Source of the DNA: Rubrobacter aplysinae
GTDB lineage: Bacteria; Actinomycetota; Rubrobacteria; Rubrobacterales; Rubrobacteraceae
Assembly (NCBI RefSeq): GCF_001029505.1
Contig: NZ_LEKH01000001.1
Coordinates: forward strand, 124,001-188,000
Reading direction: 5' to 3'
DNA: 64,000 nucleotides
In this document: piece after piece, positions 16,968 through 25,243 of the stretch
How the letters are laid out: each line of letters starts with the position of its first letter
Position numbering within the stretch: the first letter of the stretch is position 1
Position numbers and translations under genes: made by a program
Notes under the pieces: generated by a model
What the model saw: only the letters and a program-made list of their open reading frames with translations
The model's database searches: none
Told to the model about the DNA's origin: nothing

Positions 16968-18146
16968 CTACGGCCGTTCCACATCGACGCCGGGCGTCAT
17001 CCGGAGGACGCCGAGCAGTTGCAGGATAGAGATCGCGGCCAGCGCGGCGAAAGGCCCGGTGAAGCCGCCCGTGGCGTCGCGCAACGCCCCGATGGCGGCC
17101 GGTCCGGCGGCGGCCAGAGCGTAGCCGAAGAGGAAGGCCATGGCGGTCAGCCTGCCCGCCATCTCCGGCGAGGCCGTGTTGTCCAGCGGCAGGTTTAACG
17201 ACAGGGGAAAGAGCCCGCCCTGACCGAGGCCGAGCACCACGACCCAGAGGTACGGGGCCCCCGCGAACGCCCTCGGCGCGAAAGCGACCAGCAACAGGCC
17301 AACGGTGGTGGCGCAGATCACGAGCGCCAGCCATGGCCTGCGATCCGTGAAACGCACGGCTACGGCGGGGACCGCCAGAGCGCCGACGATCTGGCACCCG
17401 GTCGTGACCGAGAGCAGTATGCCGGATCTCGCGCTGGAGATACCGGCCCCCTGAAACAGCGGGGCGAGCCACGTGAGCACCGAGAAGTACCCGAGCGCCG
17501 TTACGGAGAACACCCCGACCACGAGCCACGCCCGCGGGCTGCGTAGCGGGAATCCCACAACGTCTCCGCCTCCGCGGGGACCGTTTCTCAGGGCCGGCGT
17601 CAGCCACGCCGCCACCGCGAGCATCGCGGGCAGCCCCCAGAGGGCGAGCGCGCCCCGCCAGGAGCCCCCCGAGCTCTCCAGGGCGCCTGTTAGCGGCACG
17701 GTAGCGCTCGCGGCCAGGGTCGCGCCCAGGTTGACCCCGACGGTGTAGAGGCCGGTTATCAGGGCGGCGCGGCTGGCGAAGTTCTCTTTTATTATCCCCG
17801 GCAGAACCGTCTGTGCCACCGCTATGCCCAGGCCCACGAAAAGTGCCGTTCCGAACAGCGCCGCCGCCGAGTCCAGGAACCTAAAGCCGGTGGAGACGCC
17901 GATCAGTACCAGCGCGCCGAGTATCATCCTCTCGCGTCCGAGCCTCGACTCGATCAGGGTCGAGAGCGGCGCGAAGAGGGCCATGCAGAGCACCGGGATG
18001 GTGACCAGCAGCCCGGCGACGGCCCTCCCGAGCCCGAGGCCGGACTGTATCTGTCCCAGCACCGGAGACACGGAAGATAGGGCGGGCCTCAGGTTCAGGG
18101 CCGCGAGAAAGATGGCCGCGAGCAGCAGCCAGTGCCGGCTTTTCAT
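16968..18146 (-). CDS. MFS transporter, CynX/NimT-like
   Basis: Twelve-helix major facilitator of 392 residues. The first helix (HWLLLAAIFLAALNLRPALSSVSPVL) and the GRAVAGLLVTIPVLCMALFAPLSTLIESRLGRERMI loop match the CynX/NimT (cyanate/2-nitroimidazole) branch, whose members often export or import small anionic or aromatic compounds. The RLGRE motif is the loop 2-3 signature. Substrate unknown. The following M19 dipeptidase on the same strand might process a transported compound; this is inference from adjacency only. Confidence 0.88.
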   Translation of the reverse strand: MKSRHWLLLAAIFLAALNLRPALSSVSPVLGQIQSGLGLGRAVAGLLVTIPVLCMALFAPLSTLIESRLGRERMILGALVLIGVSTGFRFLDSAAALFGTALFVGLGIAVAQTVLPGIIKENFASRAALITGLYTVGVNLGATLAASATVPLTGALESSGGSWRGALALWGLPAMLAVAAWLTPALRNGPRGGGDVVGFPLRSPRAWLVVGVFSVTALGYFSVLTWLAPLFQGAGISSARSGILLSVTTGCQIVGALAVPAVAVRFTDRRPWLALVICATTVGLLLVAFAPRAFAGAPYLWVVVLGLGQGGLFPLSLNLPLDNTASPEMAGRLTAMAFLFGYALAAAGPAAIGALRDATGGFTGPFAALAAISILQLLGVLRMTPGVDVERP

Positions 18147-18288
18147 CCGGCCTTTACGCGGCGGGAGATGCGGTACACGGTTATAGACTCCTTTGGGAAT
18201 CTTTGGGAACTTCGGAAGTTTTAGGGACAGGGTAGGAGAGCGGAGCGAGCCGGTGCATAGTTAGCCGGGAGGGCGCCGCAAACAGAAA

Positions 18289-18318
18289 CGGGACGGGGCC
18301 CGTAGAGACCCCGTCCCG
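18289..18318 (-). terminator. Intrinsic terminator after the cysteine locus
   Basis: Perfect 10-bp stem (arms 18289-18298 and 18309-18318) with a 10-nt loop. On the minus strand it is followed by a T-rich stretch, 26 nt beyond the stop of the CysO-MoeZ fusion gene. Confidence 0.8.
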
Positions 18319-18343
18319 CCGTCGCTGTAGCCCGGTCTGGTCC

Positions 18344-19801
18344 CTAGTACTTGGGGACGCTCGGGTCTATCTCCTCGGACCAGGCGGTGATGCCGCCCGT
18401 AACGTTGTAGACGTTCTCGAAGCCCGCCTCCTGCAGGAGCTGCACGGCCCGGGCGCTGCGGGCGCCGGTCTTGCAGTGGACGGCGAAGTTCTCGTTCTTG
18501 TCCAGCTCGTCTATGTGGTTCGGGAGCTCGCCGACCGGGATCAGGCGTGTCACGCTCTCGCCCAGGTTCGCGACCTCGTACTCGTGGCTCTCGCGCACGT
18601 CGAGCACGTTGATGTTCTCGCCGTTATCCAGCTTGTCCTTGAGCTCGGTGACCGAGATCTCGGGTATGCTCTTCGCGGCCTCCTCTTCGGCTGCCGTGGC
18701 CTGCGGGATGCCGCAGAAGTCCTCGTAGTCTATGAGCTCGGTCACGGTCGGGTTCTCGCCGCACACGGGGCAATCCGGGTCCTTGCGGAGCTTCATCTCG
18801 CGGAAGCTCATCCCCAGGGCGTCGTAGAGCATGAGCCGCCCGATGAGCGGATTGCCTTCGCCGAGTATGAGCTTGACCGTCTCCGTCGCCTGGACCATGC
18901 CGATCATGCCCGGCAGGATTCCGAGCACGCCGCCTTCGGCGCAGCTCGGCACGAGGCCGGGGGGCGGCGGCTCGGGGTAGAGGCAACGGTAGCAGGGGCC
19001 TTCCTCGGCGTAGAACACGCTGGCCTGACCCTCGAAGCGGAAGATCGAGCCGTACACGTTCGGCTTGCCCGACAGAACGCAGGCGTCGTTCACCAGGTAG
19101 CGGGTCGGGAAGTTGTCCGTCCCGTCCACGATGATGTCGTAGTCCTCGAAGATGCGCAGGGCGTTATCTGAGGTGAGCGCCTCCTCGAAGGTCTCGACGT
19201 TCACGTTCGGGTTTATGTTCTCGATGCTCTGCCGGGCGCTCTCGAGCTTGGAGACGCCGACGTCGGATGTGCCGTGGATGATCTGGCGCTGCAGATTCGA
19301 CTCGTCGACCACATCGGCGTCCACGATCCCGATGGTCCCCACACCCGCCGCGGCAAGATACATAGCCAGTGGCGCGCCGAGCCCGCCGGCGCCGATGGTC
19401 AGCACGCGGGCAGACTTCAGCTTCTTCTGCCCTTCGAGGGCGACCTCGGGCATGATGAGGTGGCGGCTGTAACGCTGTATCTCCTCGTTGGAGAGCTCGA
19501 CCTCCTCGGCGCCCTTGATCGGGCTCTGCACGCCGCCTGCGATTGACGGGATGATAGAGAGCTCGTCGTTATCCGCGACCTCGGTCTCCTGGCCGTCCAA
19601 AAAGCGGATGTCCTCGTCGCCCTTGTACACGTTCACGAACGAACGGAGCTTGCCGTCGCCGGTGTACAGGTGATTCTGCAGATCGGGGTGCTCGCTGGCG
19701 AGGTTCCCAAGCGCCTCCCCGGCGGTGCCGCCGCCGACCTGCACCTCGGAGTTGTTATTCGTGTATTGCCGCAGCGGCGTCGGAATCTTGATGTTCGGCA
19801 T
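18344..19801 (-). CDS. moeZ: CysO-MoeZ-rhodanese fusion: carrier, E1-like adenylyltransferase and sulfurtransferase
   Basis: Three domains in 485 residues. Residues 1-90 are a ubiquitin-like CysO/MoaD/ThiS carrier ending SIIPSIAGG; IKIPTPLRQYT and FVNVYKGDEDIRF closely resemble mycobacterial CysO as I remember it. Residues 105-360 are a MoeB/ThiF E1 domain with GAGGLG (137-142), RQIIHG, DGTDNFPTRYL and zinc cysteines 270, 273, 344 and 347. Residues 382-485 are a rhodanese with Cys443 (VHCKTGARSA). Free CysO is thiocarboxylated on its C-terminal Gly, but here Gly90 is joined to Val91, so cleavage or an atypical mechanism is needed. AGAAGGAG precedes the ATG. Lies 55 nt after mec in the cysM-mec-moeZ unit. 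Confidence 0.95.
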   Translation of the reverse strand: MPNIKIPTPLRQYTNNNSEVQVGGGTAGEALGNLASEHPDLQNHLYTGDGKLRSFVNVYKGDEDIRFLDGQETEVADNDELSIIPSIAGGVQSPIKGAEEVELSNEEIQRYSRHLIMPEVALEGQKKLKSARVLTIGAGGLGAPLAMYLAAAGVGTIGIVDADVVDESNLQRQIIHGTSDVGVSKLESARQSIENINPNVNVETFEEALTSDNALRIFEDYDIIVDGTDNFPTRYLVNDACVLSGKPNVYGSIFRFEGQASVFYAEEGPCYRCLYPEPPPPGLVPSCAEGGVLGILPGMIGMVQATETVKLILGEGNPLIGRLMLYDALGMSFREMKLRKDPDCPVCGENPTVTELIDYEDFCGIPQATAAEEEAAKSIPEISVTELKDKLDNGENINVLDVRESHEYEVANLGESVTRLIPVGELPNHIDELDKNENFAVHCKTGARSARAVQLLQEAGFENVYNVTGGITAWSEEIDPSVPKY

Positions 19802-19856
19802 CTGAAATGCTCCTTCTGTAAATACTAGGTTGCCAGTTTCCAGAGGTTTGCAGAGG

Positions 19857-20276
19857 CTATTCTACGACCTGCTCCAAATCGTAGCCGGATCGGTCGTCGC
19901 GCAAGAGCCACGAGTTCGTGTCCTTTATCTCATCTCCCGAGACCGAGGTGATTATGTATGAGTAGTAGGGCCACGCGTGATCCCGGTCATACTCCGAGGG
20001 CTCGGCCGGATGGTCCGGGTGTGAGTGATAGAAGCCCAGGATGTCCAGGTCTCGTCCGCGGGCTGCTTCCTCGAGCTCCTTGATCTTCAAGGGCTCTATG
20101 AGAAACCGCCGCTCCCGCTCGCCCTCGTGGGTGTTGTCGGCGCGCCACGCCTCCACGACGACCTTCTTCCCACCGTCGTCCGTGCCGACGAGCACCCCGG
20201 CGCACTCCTCAGGGTACGCCTCTCTGGCGTGTTCGTGGATATGATCCATGTCGGCCGCGCCGATCTTGAGCGCCAA
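19857..20276 (-). CDS. mec: JAMM/MPN metallopeptidase, CysO-cysteine peptidase Mec
   Basis: Zinc isopeptidase that releases cysteine from CysO-Cys. The 139 residues carry a complete JAMM site: Glu23/24 in YPEECAG, HSHP (84-87) and the Ser94-x-x-Asp97 pair. I chose the TTG at 20276: it follows GGAGGA on the minus strand, lies just past the cysM stop (TAG 20278-20280), and gives the usual family opening LALKIGAADMDHIHEHA. It sits between cysM and the CysO-MoeZ fusion, so the three form the carrier-based cysteine route. This enzyme is also the obvious candidate to cut after Gly-Gly in the fused CysO (inference). Confidence 0.93.
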   Translation of the reverse strand: MALKIGAADMDHIHEHAREAYPEECAGVLVGTDDGGKKVVVEAWRADNTHEGERERRFLIEPLKIKELEEAARGRDLDILGFYHSHPDHPAEPSEYDRDHAWPYYSYIITSVSGDEIKDTNSWLLRDDRSGYDLEQVVE

Positions 20277-20277
20277 G

Positions 20278-21204
20278 CTAGTCCTCCTCCCAGAAGCTCT
20301 CGGAGAGGTACTTGTCGGCCCCGTCGCACAGGACGGTGACGACCGTGCCCTCTTGTATCTCCTTCGCAACCTGTAGCGCGGTGTGGACGGCGGCCCCGGC
20401 GGAGATGCCGACCAATATGCCCTCCTCGCGCGCCAGCCGCTTTACCATCGCGTAGGCGTCCTCGGTCGCCGTACCCCGGTTCTCGTCGGCCACCGTTGGG
20501 TCGTAGATGCTGGGCACGATGGCGCTGCCCATGTGCTTCATACCCTCCAGCCCGTGGAACGGCGAGTCCGGCTCGAAGGAGATGACTTTTATCTCCGGGT
20601 TGTACTCCTTTAGCCGACGCGAGGTGCCCATGAAGGTGCCGCTCGTCCCGAGTCCCGCGACGAAGTGGGTGACCTCCCCGGCGGTGTCGTCCCAGATCTC
20701 CGGCCCGGTGGACTCGTAGTGGGCGCGGGCGTTTGCCTCGTTGGAGTACTGATCCGGGTAGAAGTAGCGGTCGGGCTCCTCGGCGTAGAGGCGCTGGGCC
20801 TCCCGGATCGCGCCGTCAGAGCCCTCGCCGGGATCGGTGAGCACCGTCTCCACACCGTAGGCGCGCAGGATCTTCTTGCGCTCCTCGCTGGCGTTCGACG
20901 GCATGCACAGCCTTACGTCGTATCCCAGGGCGGCCCCGATCCAGGCATAGGCTATCCCGGTGTTGCCGCTGGTGGCGTCCAGTATCGTCTTGTCCGGTGT
21001 CAGGGCGCCGGTCTGCTCGCCGTCCCGGATCATCCACAGGGCGGGACGATCCTTCACGGAACCTCCCGGGTTGTACATCTCGGCCTTGGCCAGGATGTTT
21101 ACCCCGGTGGTCTCCCGGCTGATGCCGGAGAGCTCCAGAAGCGGCGTGTTGCCGACCAGATCGGTCGGCCGGACGGCGGCCCCGTTTTTAATCCGAGTAA
21201 TCAT
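20278..21204 (-). CDS. cysM: Cysteine synthase CysM (CysO-thiocarboxylate dependent type)
   Basis: PLP fold type II beta-replacing enzyme, 308 residues. PLP lysine in NPGGSVKDRPA (about residue 51), SGNTG phosphate/substrate loop, GTSGTFMGTSR cofactor phosphate loop and SAGAAVH. The mycobacterial relative uses O-phosphoserine and CysO-thiocarboxylate. By eye, its substrate-specific Arg in ALRNM aligns with a Lys in GMKHM here, so positive charge is kept but the residue differs. First gene of the cysM-mec-moeZ unit. A TATAAT box ends 11 nt upstream of the ATG and no Shine-Dalgarno is visible, suggesting a nearly leaderless mRNA. Confidence 0.93.
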   Translation of the reverse strand: MITRIKNGAAVRPTDLVGNTPLLELSGISRETTGVNILAKAEMYNPGGSVKDRPALWMIRDGEQTGALTPDKTILDATSGNTGIAYAWIGAALGYDVRLCMPSNASEERKKILRAYGVETVLTDPGEGSDGAIREAQRLYAEEPDRYFYPDQYSNEANARAHYESTGPEIWDDTAGEVTHFVAGLGTSGTFMGTSRRLKEYNPEIKVISFEPDSPFHGLEGMKHMGSAIVPSIYDPTVADENRGTATEDAYAMVKRLAREEGILVGISAGAAVHTALQVAKEIQEGTVVTVLCDGADKYLSESFWEED

Positions 21205-21214
21205 GTCGGGATTG

Positions 21215-21242
21215 ATTATACAGCCCCGCCGGGCAACGTCCA
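21215..21242 (-). promoter_or_regulatory. Promoter of cysM-mec-moeZ
   Basis: On the minus strand a perfect TATAAT (21220-21215) lies 16 nt from TGGACG (21242-21237). Predicted transcription starts about 4 nt before the cysM ATG at 21204, implying leaderless or near-leaderless translation. Confidence 0.6.
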
Positions 21243-21292
21243 GGGTAGGTGGATACTACACGGGAGTAGGCGGGAGGCCAGAGAAAAGAATG

Positions 21293-21321
21293 GGCCGGAG
21301 GGCTTGTTTGACCCTCCGGCC
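21293..21321 (-). terminator. Intrinsic terminator after hemQ
   Basis: Perfect 10-bp GC stem (21293-21302 with 21312-21321) and 9-nt loop. On the minus strand it is followed by CATTCTTTTCTC. It separates hemQ from the cysM promoter. Confidence 0.82.
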
Positions 21322-21450
21322 TAGGTCGGTGCGATGTGAAAGATTATACTGGCTCGTCTCCGGTGACGCTATGGTGAAAGAGAAAAGATTTCGTGAGCCA
21401 ACGAAATTCTTCTTCCGCCGTTCATTTGTAAGCTCTCTACGGCTACGGTC

Positions 21451-22191
21451 TCAGCCCAGAGAGTCGAGGACCTCATCGAGCGTGCGCCGGCGGCAGGTAA
21501 ATATAGGGGTGTCGAGCTCGGTGTAGGCGCTGGCCTTGGACTCGCGCAGCTCCATCATCAGATCCTGGAACTTCTCGGGCGACTCCGCCTCGAAGGATAG
21601 GATGAACTCGTAGTCGTCTATGCCGAAGGAGTAGGCGGTGTTGTTCTTTACCGGGTAGTGCTTGCGGCCTATGTGCATGTGCTCGTTCATCATGCGCTGG
21701 CGCTCGTCCACGGGTAGCTGGTACCACGAGCGGGTCTTGACGAATGGGTAGACGAAAAGATAGTCGCCCTCGCCGGGGATGATGTAGCGTTTGTTCTCCC
21801 AGCCCGGGGTATGCTCGCCGACGTAGATGGAGCGCCGCGAGAGGCCAAAGTAGGAGTAGGCGGGCGTGAGGTGCTTGCCGAGGCCGGTCTTCATCAGGGC
21901 GGTCGTCAGCCGCTCGAAGGCGTCGAGGTCGTAGCCGATGCGCCACAGCATGAAGTCGGCGTCCGCCCGCAGGCCCATCAGGGAGTAGGAGCGGAGCAGC
22001 AGGCCGCCGCTGTGGCTCTCGGCTACCTCGAGGAACTCCTGCTTGCCGAGCTCGCGCTCCTCCTCGGGTAGCTTGTGCCACTCGGGGTCGAGCTTGAAGA
22101 AAACGTAGTTTATGTACTGCGCCGGGAGCGGCTGCTCCTCCTCGGTCTGGCCCTGGGCCTGGGTGTGCGTGTCTCCGGTCGTGGTGGTCAT
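21451..22191 (-). CDS. hemQ: Coproheme decarboxylase HemQ (chlorite dismutase family)
   Basis: Catalyses the last step of the coproporphyrin-dependent haem route of monoderms: oxidative decarboxylation of coproheme to haem b. The 246 residues show the family segments INYVFFKLDPEWHKLP, SYSLMGLRADADFMLWRIG, YLFVYPFVKTRSWYQLP (active-site region), MNEHMHIGRKHYP (proximal His region) and NTAYSFGIDDYEFILSFE. There is no chlorite-dismutase-specific extension; the Arg of true chlorite dismutases is not evident. An N-terminal Thr/Gln/Glu-rich leader of about 20 residues looks unstructured. It is downstream of an aldo/keto reductase with a 6-nt gap, so cotranscribed. Confidence 0.95.
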   Translation of the reverse strand: MTTTTGDTHTQAQGQTEEEQPLPAQYINYVFFKLDPEWHKLPEEERELGKQEFLEVAESHSGGLLLRSYSLMGLRADADFMLWRIGYDLDAFERLTTALMKTGLGKHLTPAYSYFGLSRRSIYVGEHTPGWENKRYIIPGEGDYLFVYPFVKTRSWYQLPVDERQRMMNEHMHIGRKHYPVKNNTAYSFGIDDYEFILSFEAESPEKFQDLMMELRESKASAYTELDTPIFTCRRRTLDEVLDSLG

Positions 22192-22197
22192 GTTCGA

Positions 22198-23196
22198 TTA
22201 CCTCCTCAGCGTGGGCTCGACGCCGAAGTTGCTCTCGTATAGCTCTGCGACGCGTGAGGCCTCATCCTCGGTGAGGTCCGGCGTGTCGGGGGCGGCGGCG
22301 AACTCCTCGATCTGCTCCTCGCCGTAGATGTTCGGCAAGGTGGAGGATATCTCCGGGGCGTCGAGGCAGAACTTGAGCGCGGCCTGGCCGATGGTGCGGT
22401 CTCCGTTCTCGGTCAGAAACGAGAGCGCGTCCACCTTCTTGAGGCCGTCTATGAGCCACTCCTTCGGGCGGTGGCGGCGATGGTCGTTCTCGCCGAAGGT
22501 GGTTTCCTCGTCGTAGTTGCCTTCGAGGAGGCCGCTGGAGTGGGGGACGCGCGCGACGAGCCCGGTATCCGTCTCGCGGGCGGCTTCTATGAGGTCGCGG
22601 CCCGGGTCCTGCTCGATGGCGTTGTAGATCATCTGCACGCCGTCTACGTTACGCTCCCGCATTGCCCTGACGCCCTCGTCGCGCCAGCCGATCTTCGGCC
22701 CGATGGCGACGCCGTAGGCCCGGACCTTGCCCTCATCCTTGAACTTTTCCATAAGCTCGAACAGGGCGTCATTGTCTATGGCGTCCATCTTGGTGTTGTG
22801 CAGCTGGAGGAAGTCCACGTAGTCGGTCTCGAGGCGCTTCAGGCTCTCGCCGAGGGCGAAGCGCAGAAACTCCTCGGTCCACACCTGGGGGCGCTCCTGC
22901 TGGCCGCGACGGCCGGTGTGATTGTAGAAGTCGTAGCCGATCTTGGTCGAGATCGTGACCCTGTCGCGCATCGAGCCCTTCGTCAGCCCGGCGTCGGCGA
23001 GCAGCGTCTCGCCCTTGCCCGAGCCGTAGGTGTCGGCGGTGTCGAAGTAGTTGATGCCCTTCTCGAAGGCCGACTCCAACAGGCGGATGGAGTTCTCGTC
23101 CACGACCTCGCCCCACCATCCGGTGGAGATGGTCCAGACGCCGAACCCGACCTCCGAAATCTGTATATCCGTGCTACCGAGCTTCCGGTATCTCAT
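22198..23196 (-). CDS. Aldo/keto reductase
   Basis: NADPH-dependent (beta/alpha)8-barrel oxidoreductase of 332 residues, in the YghZ/general stress-type subgroup. Landmarks: RKLGSTDIQISEVGFGVW at the start, INYFDTADTYGSGKGETLL (catalytic Asp/Tyr), STKIGYDF (catalytic Lys), DYVDFLQLHNTK (catalytic His), and the cofactor-binding stretch near the C-terminus (FCLDAPEISSTLPN). Substrate unknown. Tight linkage to hemQ (6 nt) may mean redox detoxification expressed with haem synthesis, but the functional link is unproven. A minus-strand TATAAT lies at 23347-23342. Confidence 0.93.
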   Translation of the reverse strand: MRYRKLGSTDIQISEVGFGVWTISTGWWGEVVDENSIRLLESAFEKGINYFDTADTYGSGKGETLLADAGLTKGSMRDRVTISTKIGYDFYNHTGRRGQQERPQVWTEEFLRFALGESLKRLETDYVDFLQLHNTKMDAIDNDALFELMEKFKDEGKVRAYGVAIGPKIGWRDEGVRAMRERNVDGVQMIYNAIEQDPGRDLIEAARETDTGLVARVPHSSGLLEGNYDEETTFGENDHRRHRPKEWLIDGLKKVDALSFLTENGDRTIGQAALKFCLDAPEISSTLPNIYGEEQIEEFAAAPDTPDLTEDEASRVAELYESNFGVEPTLRR

Positions 23197-23596
23197 ATCC
23201 CGCCTCTCCTGCTATTCTTGCTATCCCGAAAAATTACTCGCCCGTTGCACGGCCGCGGGCCCAGGGCGGCACCTCGGGTACCTCGCCGGACCCTGTCAGA
23301 CGCTCGATCTGGACGATTTTTCCTTACCATCTTACTACTACATTATACTGGCCGACTCTGTGCAAATCCTCTCAGAGTCTCCTCTGAATCTCCCCGAAAC
23401 GTTTCCGAAATCTCTCCGCGGCGATACTCGCTAACCACTACCGGTAGTGGTTCTGTTAGAAATGTTATGAGATGTCGGGCTAACTTCTTGACTCGCATGA
23501 TGCCGTTGTTACCCTTCATGGCATTCTGAAGCCGGGTGGGCTCTGGAGGCCCCGGTGGCTTAAAAGTGCATAGAGTGCACAGAGGAGGGGGAACTC
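23197..23596. other. 400-nt divergent intergenic region
   Basis: Lies between the aldo/keto reductase/hemQ unit (minus) and the LPDTG-anchored RlpA-like gene (plus). I see a minus-strand TATAAT at 23347-23342, a perfect 20-bp palindrome at 23433-23452 and a purine-rich ribosome site at 23582-23590. The region is AT-richer than the genes. No ORF in it looks coding. Confidence 0.6.
23433..23452. promoter_or_regulatory. 20-bp perfect palindrome, candidate operator
   Basis: AACCACTACCGGTAGTGGTT reads identically on both strands. Placed 145 nt before the RlpA-like start and about 90 nt upstream of the divergent TATAAT box, it could be bound by a dimeric regulator of one or both genes. There is no T-tract, so it is not a typical terminator. 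Confidence 0.55.
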
Positions 23597-25036
23597 TTGA
23601 ATGTCGTCATAGGGATGCTTGCCCGGCGGTTGTCAGTATTAGTCCTCTTGGTGGTGGCCCTGTTCTTGGTGCTCGCCTCACTCGCCGGTCCGAGCCGGGC
23701 CGAGCAGCTCGTGGCCTCCTGGTACGGGTTGGGGGATGGCTTCGCCGGCAGGACCACGGCCAACGGGGAGACCTTCGACCCCTACGCTTACACGGCGGCC
23801 CACAAGACGCTGCCGTTCGACACCAAGCTAGAGGTCACCTACGGCGGAGAGTCCGTGGTGGTCAGGATCAACGACCGCGGTCCGTACATACAGGGCCGGG
23901 ACATAGATCTATCCTACATAGCCGCCAGGGATATAGGGCTTACCGCGGCCGGCTCTGCTCCGGTCGAGGTGGGGTACGTCGACCCGGGCACCCCGGTAGG
24001 CCCCGTCCAGGCTGCCTCGGGATCACCCGCTAGGAGCTCCGCCCCGGAGTCGAAACCAGATACGGAGACGACTTCGGAGCCGGCGCCGGAACCGGAATCA
24101 GAACCGGAATCAGAGCCGGAATCAGAGCCGGAATCAGAGCCAGCTCCAGGAGCAGCTCAAGAGCCGGCGCTGGAATCAGTGGCCGAACCGGCCCCAGAGC
24201 CAGAGCGGGCCTCTGCGCCGGAGGCCAGGGTACAGGAGTCCCCGAAGCCTGTGTCCGAGGAGGGCAGCGGGCTGGTCCAGTACTCCGTTGCGGAGCAGGC
24301 CACGGAGGTTGCGGATGACACGGAGGCTACGGAAGTTACGGAAGAGCAGTACGTGGACGCGGATCAGTACGGTCAGTACGGTGCAATCCAGGGCGTGGCG
24401 GAGGATCAGTACGAGCCTCCGGTCTCCGAAGCCTCTGCGCCGGAGCCGTCCGGGGATACTCCGGGGCCCGAGCAGGAGATCTCCCCTGAGCAGGACCGTC
24501 AAGCCGGGCCCGAGAAAGCTTCGCCGGCGACCGTCGCCCCGCCACCCGCGGAGCTGCAAGAGCCGCCCACGGAGCTCGTGGAGCCAGGCTCCACGGTCGA
24601 GCACAGGATCGAGCTGAACGTCGCCGCCAAGCCCGGAACCGCGACCGACGCCCCCGACACGCCCGAGCCCGCGCCCGTGCCGGAGGATCTCTTCGTTTCG
24701 GGAGCCCCGGAGAATCCGGAGAATTCGGGAGCTTCGATACAAAAGCCCGGCAAACAGAAGACGCCGGTAGCCGCCGGGGAGGCCTCCGAAGCCGAGGAAG
24801 CCCCGGCTAGGGAAGTTCCGAATAAGGAAGGCCAGGCTACTGAAGGACCGGATACGGAAGCCCCGGATACGAAACAGCTCTCCGAAGGCGGAGGCGGGAC
24901 GCAGGAGGTGGGGATCGAGAGGCTGCCGGATACGGGCGGCCCGGTGACGTTTCCCGGGGTCTCCGTGACGGACCTTGTTGCGTTCCTGTTCGTCGCCGGC
25001 GTCCTACACCTCGGCTTCAGGAGGCTGAAGGCGTAG
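23597..25036 (+). CDS. LPDTG-anchored RlpA-like double-psi beta-barrel surface protein
   Basis: 479 residues. Signal peptide (about 1-36, cleavage near SRA-EQL), then an RlpA-type double-psi beta-barrel (about 37-130: ASWYGLGDGF, GRTTANGETFDP, AAHKTLPFDTKLEV, VVVRINDRGPY, GRDIDLSYIAA). A long Pro/Glu/Ser/Ala-rich stalk includes a 12-bp tandem repeat near nt 24085-24150 encoding EPES units. The C-terminus is a sortase signal: RLPDTGG, a hydrophobic helix and a RRLKA tail. RlpA proteins act on or bind peptidoglycan; covalent wall anchoring of such a domain is unusual. TTG start after GAGGAGGGG. No sortase gene is visible in the window. Confidence 0.9.
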   Translation: MNVVIGMLARRLSVLVLLVVALFLVLASLAGPSRAEQLVASWYGLGDGFAGRTTANGETFDPYAYTAAHKTLPFDTKLEVTYGGESVVVRINDRGPYIQGRDIDLSYIAARDIGLTAAGSAPVEVGYVDPGTPVGPVQAASGSPARSSAPESKPDTETTSEPAPEPESEPESEPESEPESEPAPGAAQEPALESVAEPAPEPERASAPEARVQESPKPVSEEGSGLVQYSVAEQATEVADDTEATEVTEEQYVDADQYGQYGAIQGVAEDQYEPPVSEASAPEPSGDTPGPEQEISPEQDRQAGPEKASPATVAPPPAELQEPPTELVEPGSTVEHRIELNVAAKPGTATDAPDTPEPAPVPEDLFVSGAPENPENSGASIQKPGKQKTPVAAGEASEAEEAPAREVPNKEGQATEGPDTEAPDTKQLSEGGGGTQEVGIERLPDTGGPVTFPGVSVTDLVAFLFVAGVLHLGFRRLKA

Positions 25037-25243
25037 CCCTCGGAGGAGGCTAGAAGTCCTGACGGGCGAGTCCGAGCGGGGCGGCCAGAGGGTCGTCCCG
25101 CTTTTGTGTCCTCTTTAATATCCTCACCCCTATGTCCTCACCCGCGATTCCGCGCCAGGCGCGTGCCCTCTGGAAGGCTTGTGCGGGCCCGAGGCCCCGA
25201 TGCTCCGTATAATCTCTTTCGTGTTTACGGGGGGAGAGTGGCC

